From an uncultured Desulfovibrio sp. (lineage in GTDB: Bacteria; Desulfobacterota; Desulfovibrionia; Desulfovibrionales; Desulfovibrionaceae): a stretch of DNA of 63,026 nt. Shown in pieces: positions 42,698 through 50,582 of the stretch (positions are counted from its first letter, which is position 1; every line of letters starts with the position of its first letter). The stretch spans positions 1 through 63,026 of the forward strand of contig NZ_CALUWS010000011.1 in NCBI RefSeq assembly GCF_944324525.1, given 5' to 3'. Made by a program: the position numbers and the translations under genes. The notes beneath the pieces were generated by a model. It was not told the origin of the DNA and searched no databases. It saw only the letters and a program-made list of their open reading frames with translations.

Positions 42698-42886
42698 ATG
42701 GCTGATGCCAAGGATATGTGGCGGTGCCCCGTGGCCAATTGCGGCTATGTCTATGATCCCGATCGTGGCGACCGCCGGCACAAGATCCCGGCGGGCACCA
42801 AATTCGAGGACCTGCCCGATGACTGGTGCTGTCCGGTGTGCGGCGCCAGCAAGAAGAATTTTCGCCGCTTGAGCGACGAAGCCTAG
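42698..42886 (+). CDS. Type-2 rubredoxin (CX4C)
   Basis: The 62-residue product is an electron-transfer rubredoxin. Its first metal loop is CPVANC, a CX4C spacing instead of the usual CX2C, and the second is CPVCG. This two-residue insertion is the mark of the D. desulfuricans rubredoxin-2, the redox partner of bacterioferritin. A GCAAAGGAGC ribosome site precedes the ATG. The TAG stop lies at the start of repeat A3. Confidence 0.93.
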   Translation: MADAKDMWRCPVANCGYVYDPDRGDRRHKIPAGTKFEDLPDDWCCPVCGASKKNFRRLSDEA

Positions 42887-43029
42887 AGCGTTTTGCCCTT
42901 GAAAAAGGCGAAACGTGAGGGCGGCTCAGCGCCGCCCGGCCCGAACCGAGCGGAAAAAATGCGTTTTTCCGCGAAATGACAGGCTATAAAGTTTGGAACG
43001 CACCGCGTTTCGGACGGAAAATGCCCAGG
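42883..43029. repeat. Family A element, full copy (A3)
   Basis: It begins CTAGAGCGTTTTGCC and ends GGAAAATGCCCAGG. The left CTAG holds the rubredoxin stop codon. Confidence 0.85.
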
Positions 43030-43065
43030 AGGGGACGCCGCAAGGCGTCTGTCCACAAAGATCGG

Positions 43066-43104
43066 AAACGGCGAGACAAGGGAAACCATGTCTCGCCGTT
43101 TTTT
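43066..43104. terminator. Bidirectional terminator after rubredoxin
   Basis: AAACGGCGAGACA pairs with TGTCTCGCCGTTT and is followed by TTTTTT; the facing side has a short A-run. It lies between converging genes. Confidence 0.85.
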
Positions 43105-43128
43105 GCGTCATGTGTGCTGGGGCGGGTT

Positions 43129-43626
43129 TCAGCTTTGCGGCCGGCAAAGAGGGGCAAGCTCCGCATGAGCCGCCTGCAAAAGGCTGGCCGGGGCCAGGCG
43201 CAGCTGGACGCCACGCTGGCCTGCGCTCACATAAATGCGCGCGTGCTGTACGGCGCTGCTGTCCACAAAGACGGGGTAGGCCTTTTTGGCGGCCAGAGGG
43301 GAACAGCCGCCGCGAATATACCCGGTGAGCGGGAAGACTTCCTTGAGATGGACCATCTCCACATGCTTGTTGCCGGAAGCCGCGGCCAGGGCCTTGAGGT
43401 CCAGCTCCGCCGCGGCGGGGATGCAGGCCATGAGTATGCCGGTGCGGTCCCCCCGGGCGACAAGCGTCTTGAAGACGCAGGCAGGGTCGGCCCCCAGCCG
43501 CTGCGCCATCGTTACGGCCGAAAGGTCGTTTTCGTCCACAGGGGCCGTCAGCAGCTCGTAGGGCACGTCCAGCCGGTCCAGCAGGCGCGCGGCATTGGTC
43601 TTGACGGGGCGGGCGGTCTTGCTCAT
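43129..43626 (-). CDS. ybaK: Cys-tRNA(Pro) deacylase YbaK/EbsC
   Basis: This enzyme hydrolyses Cys-tRNA(Pro) made by proline-tRNA synthetase. The 165-residue product has the family Lys in VFKTLVARGD (about 53-62), PAAAELDLKALA and a GYIRGGCSPLA loop. Length and order match. Its start overlaps the stop of the hybrid kinase gene by ATGA, so the two are translationally coupled. Confidence 0.93.
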   Translation of the reverse strand: MSKTARPVKTNAARLLDRLDVPYELLTAPVDENDLSAVTMAQRLGADPACVFKTLVARGDRTGILMACIPAAAELDLKALAAASGNKHVEMVHLKEVFPLTGYIRGGCSPLAAKKAYPVFVDSSAVQHARIYVSAGQRGVQLRLAPASLLQAAHAELAPLCRPQS

Positions 43627-45653
43627 GCGTCCGCCGGACTGATCCACTGGAGGATCTTGTGAAAGAGCAGCGAGGGATCGATGGGCTTGAAGAGGACATC
43701 CGCCATGCCGGCCGCTTGCAGCTTGGTCAGCAGGGGCTCCGTATGGTCAGCCGTCAGGCCGATAATGGGCGGTACGGTCTGCCGGAGCTCGTCGGCCCGG
43801 CGGAGGATCTCGGCGGTGGCGGCGATGCCGTCCATCTCCGGCATGACCACATCCATGAGGATGAGATCATAGGTCCCGTTCAGGGCCAGATCGATGGCCT
43901 GCCGCCCGTTATGGGCAATGGTGCAGTGAGCGCCCATGCGGCCGAGCAGAGTACAGGCGATCTCCTGATTGATGGTATTGTCTTCCACCAGCAGGATCTT
44001 CACTCCTTCCGGCAGCCCGGCGGGCATCTCCGCAACGGGGGCCTCGGTTGCCGGCTCATCCTCAAAAGCGGCTTCCACACAGGGGATGCGGAGGTGGAAG
44101 GTGGAGCCCTTCCCCGGCGTGCTGTCGCACCAGATGCTGCCGCCCATGAGGTCGGCAATATGCTTGCAGATGGCAAGCCCCAGCCCCGTCCCGCCGAAGC
44201 GGCGGGAAATGCTGGCGTCTTCCTGCGAATAGGGCTCGAAGATATGCTCCAGGAATTCCTTGCTGATTCCCTTGCCCGTATCGGAAACGGCAAAGTGCAG
44301 CCAGTCCTGATTGTTTTCCCGCTGGCGGGCCACACTGACGGAAACGGATCCGCTGGTGGTGAATTTGACGCCATTGCTCAGCAGGTTGAGCAGGATTTGC
44401 CGCAGCCGCTGATTGTCGCCATGCAGACGGCGCGGCACGTTCTTGTCGATGCGGCAATGCCAGTCGAGCCCCTTCTGCTGCATCTGATACTGTACGGCCA
44501 CATGGGCAAAATCCAGCACGTCCTGCAGGATGAAGTCGCTGTGCTCCAGCACCATCTTGCGGGCCTCGATCTTGGAGAGGTCCAGCAAGTCGTTGACCAG
44601 CGTCAGCAGACTGGTGGCCGAATGCCGTATCTTGCTCAGATAGCTGCGCGGATCTTCCTGGCTTTCCTGCATGGCCAGATGGGTCAGACCGATGATGCCG
44701 TTGAGCGGCGTGCGGATCTCATGGCTTATCTGGGCAAGGAATTCGCTCTTCGCCTCCGAGGCCATGACGGCCTTGCGTTTTTCTTCCTGGGCGCGGATGG
44801 AATCCGTGATGTCCAGCGCGATGGAAAGCCGGACAAGCCGTTCGTCTTCCCAGCGCACCTTGCGGTCGATGACCGTGTAGATGCGGTGGGTAAGGGGGTT
44901 CTCATGCGTCCAGCGATACGGCGTGCCGTCATCGGCCAGAACATCGTTGGTGCAGAAATGACAGGGGTTGGAATAACCCTGCAGGCGCTTGTAACAAAGA
45001 TTCTCGTCCTGATCGCCAAGCGGGAAGGCTTTGTTGATGCACTTGTTGGCAAAAAGGATCTCGTGCGTATGCAGGTCGGAAACATAGACCGGCGCGGTAA
45101 AGGAATCGAACAGGTCGTAGAGGCGGGCATTGTGCCGCTGAAGGCGCTCACAGAGGGCAAGATGCGAAAGAGAAAGCGCCAGAGGATCTTCCAGGCCGTA
45201 CAGGCGGCCGGGGACGGAAGCGGCTTCGGGGCCCTCGCGGCAGGCAAGGCAGAGGTAGCCGATGAGCTCATCCTTGTGGTGCAGAGGAAGGCTGTGCAGA
45301 GCCTCGATGCCGCATTGTTCCAGCTGGGAGCGGAGTTCGGCATCCCGGCAGGCCGCGATGTGATCGAAGTCCTCGGCAAGACCCATTTCGCGCAAGGCCA
45401 CAAAGGCCGTGAGCGCCATCCGTATGGCGGCCTCAGTCTCGGACGGAACGGCTTCGGCAAGCCAGAGCTCCGACTGATCGGCCCGCCCCGGCGCAAAGAG
45501 GACGCCATAGGCGCAGTAGCAGGAAAGGGCGTTGCCGACAGCCTCCAAGGCCCCTCGCCAGAACGTGGAAATGTCTTCACAGGAAAGCGCTATACGGGAG
45601 AGCGCGGCAACGAGTTGCAAGTTATCCTGAGATGATGGGCATGCTTGTGTCAT
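43623..45653 (-). CDS. Hybrid sensor histidine kinase (GAF-PAS-HisKA-HATPase-REC)
   Basis: The 676-residue product is a cytoplasmic hybrid kinase. A GAF-like region (about 15-175), a PAS-like region (about 178-290), a HisKA domain with phospho-acceptor His311 in [10 protein letters not shown], the ATPase with NLLSNGVKF (N box), DTGKGI (G1) and GGTGLGL (G2), and a C-terminal receiver with Asp601 in [12 protein letters not shown] follow. A CHFC cysteine pair in the PAS region could bind a metal or haem; the signal is unknown. A divergent promoter lies upstream. Confidence 0.93.
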   Translation of the reverse strand: MTQACPSSQDNLQLVAALSRIALSCEDISTFWRGALEAVGNALSCYCAYGVLFAPGRADQSELWLAEAVPSETEAAIRMALTAFVALREMGLAEDFDHIAACRDAELRSQLEQCGIEALHSLPLHHKDELIGYLCLACREGPEAASVPGRLYGLEDPLALSLSHLALCERLQRHNARLYDLFDSFTAPVYVSDLHTHEILFANKCINKAFPLGDQDENLCYKRLQGYSNPCHFCTNDVLADDGTPYRWTHENPLTHRIYTVIDRKVRWEDERLVRLSIALDITDSIRAQEEKRKAVMASEAKSEFLAQISHEIRTPLNGIIGLTHLAMQESQEDPRSYLSKIRHSATSLLTLVNDLLDLSKIEARKMVLEHSDFILQDVLDFAHVAVQYQMQQKGLDWHCRIDKNVPRRLHGDNQRLRQILLNLLSNGVKFTTSGSVSVSVARQRENNQDWLHFAVSDTGKGISKEFLEHIFEPYSQEDASISRRFGGTGLGLAICKHIADLMGGSIWCDSTPGKGSTFHLRIPCVEAAFEDEPATEAPVAEMPAGLPEGVKILLVEDNTINQEIACTLLGRMGAHCTIAHNGRQAIDLALNGTYDLILMDVVMPEMDGIAATAEILRRADELRQTVPPIIGLTADHTEPLLTKLQAAGMADVLFKPIDPSLLFHKILQWISPADA

Positions 45654-45725
45654 CCGTACTCCGACGGGGGGGAGGAGGTCTCCCTGTTGTGGCGACTGCC
45701 GGGAGCTTTGTCAAGCCGGGAGGGC

Positions 45726-45754
45726 TATGTACACTGTCTGTAATCTGTCGTCAA
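45726..45754 (-). promoter_or_regulatory. Promoter of the hybrid kinase gene
   Basis: On the minus strand TTGACG (45749-45754) and TACATA (45726-45731) have a 17-bp spacer. It lies 72 bp before the kinase start. Confidence 0.6.
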
Positions 45755-45843
45755 ACATCAAAAATCTTGATCTTATATGTGTAAGCAGACGTTTTCTCCT
45801 TCCTCAGGACGGCAAGACCCTCCCGGAGAGAGGAAAACCGGCC

Positions 45844-47433
45844 TTACGACACTCGCAGGCCGTCGAGCAGGCGTTGCCAGCTCTCCCGCAGCAGGCGGCG
45901 TCCTTCTTTCCCGTCGTGCACGATCTCCCGCAAAAGATCCGTCAGCCGTGCATCAAGGTCCTCGGCTCCTTCCGTATTGACGAACACAAAGTCGCTTTCG
46001 GCGCTCTTCTTTTCCTCGGGCCACTGCCAGGACTCAAGCTCGTCAAAATGTTCGGCGCTCCAGCCGCGTCCGGCCATGACGCGCCGGCGTCGCAGGTCGG
46101 TCGGGCAGCTGACGCACAGGCTCAAGGGGCGAGGCGTAAAGGCGCTTTTCTGCCAGCCGCATTCAAAGTACAGGGGGATCTCGGCGGCAGCCACGGCGTC
46201 GCCGCGCTTTTCCGCCTGTTCCCAGAAGCTCAGGATGCGCCGGCGCACCAGCTCATGCACCTGCGCTTCCACATCCTGCCGCAACAGCGGGTCCTGCCGC
46301 ATGGCGGGCCGCAGAGCCGCCCGGTCGATGCCGCCGTCCGGCGCCAGCAGATCGGGCCGACGCTCGCCCAGCCAGCCGGCCATGAGTCCGTGCGGCGCGT
46401 ACAGTTCATGCACCACGGCATCCGCGCTGATGACCGGCACGCCGAGGCGTTCCAGCGCGGCGCAGACCGTGGACTTGCCGCAACCCGGATTGCCCGTGAC
46501 GACAAGGCGACGGGTGCAGGCATCGGCCGCGGCCGCGCAGGCGATCATGTCTTCCGGCAGCGCGGACGTGAACGAGAGGGCTTCGCCGCTCCACGGATGG
46601 CGGAATTCCAGCCGCCAGGCATGCAGCATCTGGCGCGGCGCGCGCGCCCGTACCGGCGGCGGCGCATAGAGGGCGTCACCCAGCAGCGGATGGCCCAGAT
46701 GCGCCATATGCACGCGGATTTGATGCGTGCGCCCGGTATGGATGCGCACGAGCAGCAGGGAACAGCTCCTGTCCGCCGCCGTCCAGAGCACCCGCCAGTC
46801 CGTATGGGCGCTGCGCCCGCCCCGGGACTCCGGCACCACGGCCATCTTGACCTTGACGGTGGGATGACGTCCCACCGGCTCGCGGCAGGTCCCCTCTCGC
46901 GGCGGCGTCCCCTGCACCAGCGCCAGGTAACTCTTGGCCACCGTACGCTCGGCAAAGGCCTCGGCAAGGCGCAGGCGCGTCGCCTCATCCAGCGCCACCA
47001 GCAGCAGGCCGCTGGTGTCCTTGTCCAAACGGTGCACGATGCCGGGCCGCAGGCCGTCCATCTGCCGCAATTGCGGGAAGTGATGCAACAGGCGATGCAC
47101 CAGCGTGCCTTCCAGGCAGGACGGGCAGGGATGTACCGTCAGCCCGGCGGGCTTGTTGCACACCACAAGGCGCTCATCCTGAAAAAGCACTTCCAGCTCC
47201 GCCGCCTCGGCCTGCAGGGGACTGTCGGCCTGCGGCAGGCGCAACTCCACCCGCTGCCCCCGGCGCAGCTTGCAGGAGGCCGAAACGACCGGTAGGCCGT
47301 CGATGCGGCAGTGCCCGGCCGTGATGGCCTTCTGTACCGCCGCCCGCGACATGCCCTCCAGCCGGGCATGCAGCGCCCGGTCAAGGCGCTCCCCCGCCTC
47401 GTCGTCCACGTGAAAGCTGAGTTCTTCCGTCAT
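45844..47433 (-). CDS. RluD-like pseudouridine synthase fused to dephospho-CoA kinase
   Basis: The 529-residue product fuses two enzymes. Residues 1-300 are a 23S rRNA pseudouridine synthase: an S4-like start (RLDRALHARLEGMSRAAVQ), the catalytic Asp137 in GIVHRLDKDTSG and the RIHTGRTHQIRVH motif. Residues about 308-529 are CoaE, which phosphorylates dephospho-CoA, with VTGNPGCGKST (312-322), ISADAVVHELY and an arginine-rich lid CPTDLRRRR. Both look complete. Fusions of this kind may be usual in Desulfovibrionaceae but I cannot verify that here. ATG 47433 or 47447 may start it. Confidence 0.9.
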   Translation of the reverse strand: MTEELSFHVDDEAGERLDRALHARLEGMSRAAVQKAITAGHCRIDGLPVVSASCKLRRGQRVELRLPQADSPLQAEAAELEVLFQDERLVVCNKPAGLTVHPCPSCLEGTLVHRLLHHFPQLRQMDGLRPGIVHRLDKDTSGLLLVALDEATRLRLAEAFAERTVAKSYLALVQGTPPREGTCREPVGRHPTVKVKMAVVPESRGGRSAHTDWRVLWTAADRSCSLLLVRIHTGRTHQIRVHMAHLGHPLLGDALYAPPPVRARAPRQMLHAWRLEFRHPWSGEALSFTSALPEDMIACAAAADACTRRLVVTGNPGCGKSTVCAALERLGVPVISADAVVHELYAPHGLMAGWLGERRPDLLAPDGGIDRAALRPAMRQDPLLRQDVEAQVHELVRRRILSFWEQAEKRGDAVAAAEIPLYFECGWQKSAFTPRPLSLCVSCPTDLRRRRVMAGRGWSAEHFDELESWQWPEEKKSAESDFVFVNTEGAEDLDARLTDLLREIVHDGKEGRRLLRESWQRLLDGLRVS

Positions 47434-47460
47434 GTGTGTCTCTACATGGTTGCGTAGTCG

Positions 47461-47620
47461 GGTGAGGCGGGGGGAAGGAAGGGGACTTTTTTGCAAAAAA
47501 GTCCCCTTCCTTCCCCCCGTGCCCCCCATCCATCCTTCAAAAAACTCTGCCGGGGAGGATGACGGCACAGGTGACCGTCCCGGCGATCCCTTCGACGGGA
47601 AGTCCCCCGGCGGCATGGAG
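47461..47620. repeat. Family B palindromic element (B5) plus motif C
   Basis: A stem GGAAGGGGACTTTTTT-GC-AAAAAAGTCCCCTTCC, then a C-rich tail, then CATCCTTCAAAAAACTCTGCC leading to GTCCCCCGGCGGCAT (47602-47616). Confidence 0.65.
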
Positions 47621-47628
47621 AAACGGCC
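47531..47628. repeat. ~98-bp direct repeat, copy 1
   Basis: CATCCTTCAAAAAACTCTGC to the GGCGGCATGG block; the second copy at 47805-47903 is about 90% identical by eye. Confidence 0.7.
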
Positions 47629-47679
47629 ATGTTATCTTGCCTGCATCAGAGGAAAACTTGCGGATCGTGCCTTCGTCGT

Positions 47680-47785
47680 ATCTTCCCGATAAAGCGCGCT
47701 GGGGGAGGGGTGGGGGGTACGGGGGGAGGGGAACCCCCTCCCGCGCGAGGCGAGGGGGTTCCCCGCCCCCCGTAAGGAAAAACTC
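47680..47785. repeat. Family B palindromic element (B6)
   Basis: AAAGCGCGCTGGGGGAGGGG begins it, with arms GGGGAACCCCCTC and GAGGGGGTTCCCC around CGCGCGAGGC. The 47434-48069 gap holds three B copies and no gene. Confidence 0.65.
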
Positions 47786-47804
47786 TCCTTCATCTAAGAA
47801 AGCC

Positions 47805-47903
47805 CATCCTTCAAAAAACTCTGCCGGGGAGGATGGCGGCACAGCGTGACCGCTCCGGCGATCCCTTCGATGGGAAGTCCCTCGGCGGCATGGTGAAAAA
47901 ACA
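47805..47903. repeat. ~98-bp direct repeat, copy 2
   Basis: Second copy of 47531-47628, with motif C at 47877-47891 carrying one change. Confidence 0.7.
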
Positions 47904-47956
47904 GTCGTCTTGCCTGCGGCGATGGGGATTCCGTATGTTACAACGCCGTCGTATCT

Positions 47957-48057
47957 CCCTGACAAAGCGCGTTTGGGGAGGAAGGGGGGAGTCTGAGGGG
48001 GGAAGGGGCCCCTTTGGGCGCTAGCAAAGGGGCCCCTTCCCCCCTCAGGAAAACCTT
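47957..48057. repeat. Family B palindromic element (B7)
   Basis: AAAGCGCGTTTGGGGAGG begins it; arms GGGGCCCCTTTG and CAAAGGGGCCCC enclose GGCGCTAG. It ends 12 bp before the NlpC/P60 gene stop. Confidence 0.65.
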
Positions 48058-48069
48058 GCCGCCAGCCGC

Positions 48070-49458
48070 CTACCGCTTGCCGGGGGGGAGGGTGGTCAGG
48101 CTGCGCAGGCGGTCGGCGAAGGTGGTTTTGCGGTAGAGGTTGCGCAGTTCGGCGCCGGGGGTGATGGAGGTCACCACGGCGCGACCGATGACGAAGCGGT
48201 CGTTGTCGTCATCGCCGTTGATGACGCGCACGCCCCAGACGTTGTGGAAGATGGCGGGGCGTCCTTTCCATTCGCCCACGTAGAGCATGATATGGCCGCG
48301 CATCCAGAGCAGGCTCAGGAAGGGTACGCCTTGTTGCAGGATGACTTTTTCCTTTTCCGCCGTGCTGAGGCCTTCCAGCGGTTGGACGAGGCCGGAGCGT
48401 CCCTGGCCGGTGGAGTTGCGGCCCAGCCAGATGCCGAAGGGGGTGAAGAGTTCGCGGGTGAGGGCCGAGCAGTCCCGGTCGCCGAACATGCCGCCCCAGC
48501 CGTAGCGCTGGCCCATCATGACGTTACCGATCTGGGCCACGGCGTCGGGGGTGAGGGGCAGGGGCTTGCGCACGGCGTCGGCAATGGGCACGGTGGTGGT
48601 GACGGTGGTGGCGTAGCGGCCCTTTTTGACCGGCACGAGCAGGTTGATCATGCCCGGCTGGCCCGTCGGGGCATCGGCCAGCGGCAGGATGGTGCCGATG
48701 TTGACCTGCCCGCACTGGCTGCCGGGCAGCATGACCTTGTCCCGCACGATGGCGGCGTAGCTGCCGGTCTTGTAACGGCGGATGAAGTCCTCGTCCACCA
48801 GGGCCACGTCCGAGGCGTCCACCCAGCCGGCGGCCACGGGGCACTCGATGAAATACCACTGGCCGTCACGACTCGTGTGGGTGATGAAGAGCGGCGTGCC
48901 CACGGGCAGCAGAGAATACTGGAAATAATCGAAGGGATTGGCGCGCTGGTCCGGGGTGGGCTCGCTGAAGCGCGGCGTGTGGGTAGGCATCTCGCGCAGA
49001 TCGGTATTGCGGATGGTGATGGCCTGCGCTTTGGTATTGGGATAGGTGCTCATGCGGGCATTGCGGGCGATGCCGTCCCATTCGGCCTGCGTCCAGCGGA
49101 CGTCGTCATGCTTGTAGCCGCGGGCCTTGCGGAAGATGGCCGAGGCGCTGCGGCGCTTGACCGTGGCTTTTTTCATCTGCCAGGGGCCGAAGAAGATGCG
49201 GTTGAACCGGGCGTCCTGTTCGGCCTGCTCGGCGGCGGAGAGCAGGGGCGTATTGCCGCCGGCCTGACGGGCAAAGGGCATCAGGTCCTGCGGTATGGCG
49301 CGCAGATCGCGGATGGTGCCCATCCACTGCGGGCTTTCGCCTTCGCGCGTGGGCACGGGCTTGGCGGCGCAGGCCGCCAGCTGGGCCAGGATGAACAGCA
49401 GAGCGAGCGTGAGACAGCAACGCGCGCCGGAGCGGAAGCAGGGGGGGAGGGTCTTCAT
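48070..49458 (-). CDS. NlpC/P60 cell-wall endopeptidase lipoprotein with SH3 domains
   Basis: The 462-residue product probably cuts gamma-D-glutamyl-diamino-acid bonds in peptidoglycan, like the D. vulgaris DVU_0896 family as I recall it. It has a lipoprotein signal (LAAC at about 27-30), an N-terminal stabilising domain (about 40-150), SH3-like domains (about 150-300; PVAAGWVDASDVALV), and a C-terminal NlpC/P60 domain with GDRDCSALTRELF (catalytic Cys) and RGHIMLYVGEW (His). AAGGAGAC precedes ATG 49458. Confidence 0.92.
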   Translation of the reverse strand: MKTLPPCFRSGARCCLTLALLFILAQLAACAAKPVPTREGESPQWMGTIRDLRAIPQDLMPFARQAGGNTPLLSAAEQAEQDARFNRIFFGPWQMKKATVKRRSASAIFRKARGYKHDDVRWTQAEWDGIARNARMSTYPNTKAQAITIRNTDLREMPTHTPRFSEPTPDQRANPFDYFQYSLLPVGTPLFITHTSRDGQWYFIECPVAAGWVDASDVALVDEDFIRRYKTGSYAAIVRDKVMLPGSQCGQVNIGTILPLADAPTGQPGMINLLVPVKKGRYATTVTTTVPIADAVRKPLPLTPDAVAQIGNVMMGQRYGWGGMFGDRDCSALTRELFTPFGIWLGRNSTGQGRSGLVQPLEGLSTAEKEKVILQQGVPFLSLLWMRGHIMLYVGEWKGRPAIFHNVWGVRVINGDDDNDRFVIGRAVVTSITPGAELRNLYRKTTFADRLRSLTTLPPGKR

Positions 49459-49473
49459 GGTGTCTCCTTGCAC

Positions 49474-49699
49474 TTAGGACCTGTTGACGCAAATTTTACA
49501 AATAATTTCCCTAAATAAGGCAAATGCGCTGTACACGCTTCGCTTGCCTTTGGGGACGGGGGCGTCTCGCCTTCCGTATCTTCCCTGAAAAAAGCGCGCT
49601 GGGGAAGGGATGGGGCTTGGGGGAAGGGGAACCCCGCCGCCAGCGCTGGAAGGGGCTCCTTCCCCCCAAACAAACAACGAATAGCGTCAACAAGCTCTA
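49474..49699. repeat. Family B palindromic element, full copy (B8)
   Basis: TTAGGACCTGTTGACGC at the left and GCGTCAACAAGCTCTAG at the right are near-perfect terminal inverted repeats. Between them are an AT-rich segment (AAATTTTACAAATAATTTCC), AAAGCGCGCTGGGG and a G-rich hairpin. The right CTAG includes the stop of the DUF2156 gene. Confidence 0.85.
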
Positions 49700-50578
49700 G
49701 CGGATGCGGATACGGCTCTTGCGGACGAAGTCTGCGGGGAGATAGGTCATCTTTGCCTGCCGTAAGCCTTCCTCGTCGAGGTCCTGCGCCCGGTTGAGGT
49801 AGCGGAAGCCCTCGCCCGCATGGCGGGAGAAGAGGCAGTTGATGGTCTGGTAGACGCCGCGGTAGCCGTTGAGGCCTTTTTCAAAATGGACGCCCAGGGT
49901 CGTGTCGTCCAGCTTTTCCCCCACGCTGAAGGCCACCATGCGGCCGTCCACATAGAGGGAGCCGCCCTGCAGGCCCTCGAAGTTGTCCCAGTGGGAGAGC
50001 ACCCGGTTGATGGCTTCGTTCTCGGCGCGCAGGGAGGGGGAGCTCTCGCACTCGTGCCACTGACACCAGTCATCCTGCAGGCCGAGCACATCCTCCACCA
50101 TTTCGTCGTTCAGCGGCCGGTAGTCCGGTTCGCCGTAGGCCTTGATGAAGCTGTTCACATGATTCTTTTTCTTGTGATAGCGGTTGCCGGGCAGGGTCGC
50201 CAGGGCGTCGCGGTCGTAGAGGTATTCCCACTGGCCGCGATCCTCGATGATGTCCACCTGTTCGGGCAGGCATTCCTTCCAGCGGGCGGCCAGCATGTCC
50301 GGTACGCGGATGATGGGGGCGTCCGTCAGGCCGGGCAGCAGAGCGGCCCAGTCCGTCGCGGCCCAGTCGCCCACGGGGGCCCAGTACTGCAGGGCGGGGC
50401 GCGTCTGGCGGATCCAGCACAGATCATGGGCAAAACACCATTCCAGTCCGTAATGTTCCTGCCAGCCCCAGAGGTTGGCAAGGCTGTAGTCCAGGGAGCG
50501 GCAGGGCGTCAGACGCCAGAGAGCGGCGTAATCCGCCCGCTGGTCGAGGTGTATGGGGTGATAGGCGGCATCCTTCAT
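49697..50578 (-). CDS. DUF2156 (phosphatidylglycerol lysyltransferase C-terminal-like) protein
   Basis: The 293-residue product matches the DUF2156 family, a GNAT-like fold related to the catalytic part of lysyl-phosphatidylglycerol synthase. Signatures are YSLANLWGW near 31, NRYHKKKNHVNSFIKAYG near 132, VDGRMVAFSVGEKL near 208 and FEKGLNGYRGVYQTIN near 230. It lacks membrane helices. The acceptor is unknown. It follows the MATE gene by 4 bp and is probably co-transcribed with it. Confidence 0.85.
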   Translation of the reverse strand: MKDAAYHPIHLDQRADYAALWRLTPCRSLDYSLANLWGWQEHYGLEWCFAHDLCWIRQTRPALQYWAPVGDWAATDWAALLPGLTDAPIIRVPDMLAARWKECLPEQVDIIEDRGQWEYLYDRDALATLPGNRYHKKKNHVNSFIKAYGEPDYRPLNDEMVEDVLGLQDDWCQWHECESSPSLRAENEAINRVLSHWDNFEGLQGGSLYVDGRMVAFSVGEKLDDTTLGVHFEKGLNGYRGVYQTINCLFSRHAGEGFRYLNRAQDLDEEGLRQAKMTYLPADFVRKSRIRIR

Positions 50579-50582
50579 GGGC

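Noticed and set aside
47434-48069. CRISPR array suggested by repeated blocks
   Set aside because: Repeats are irregular in length and spacing, are palindromic mosaics, and no cas gene is near.
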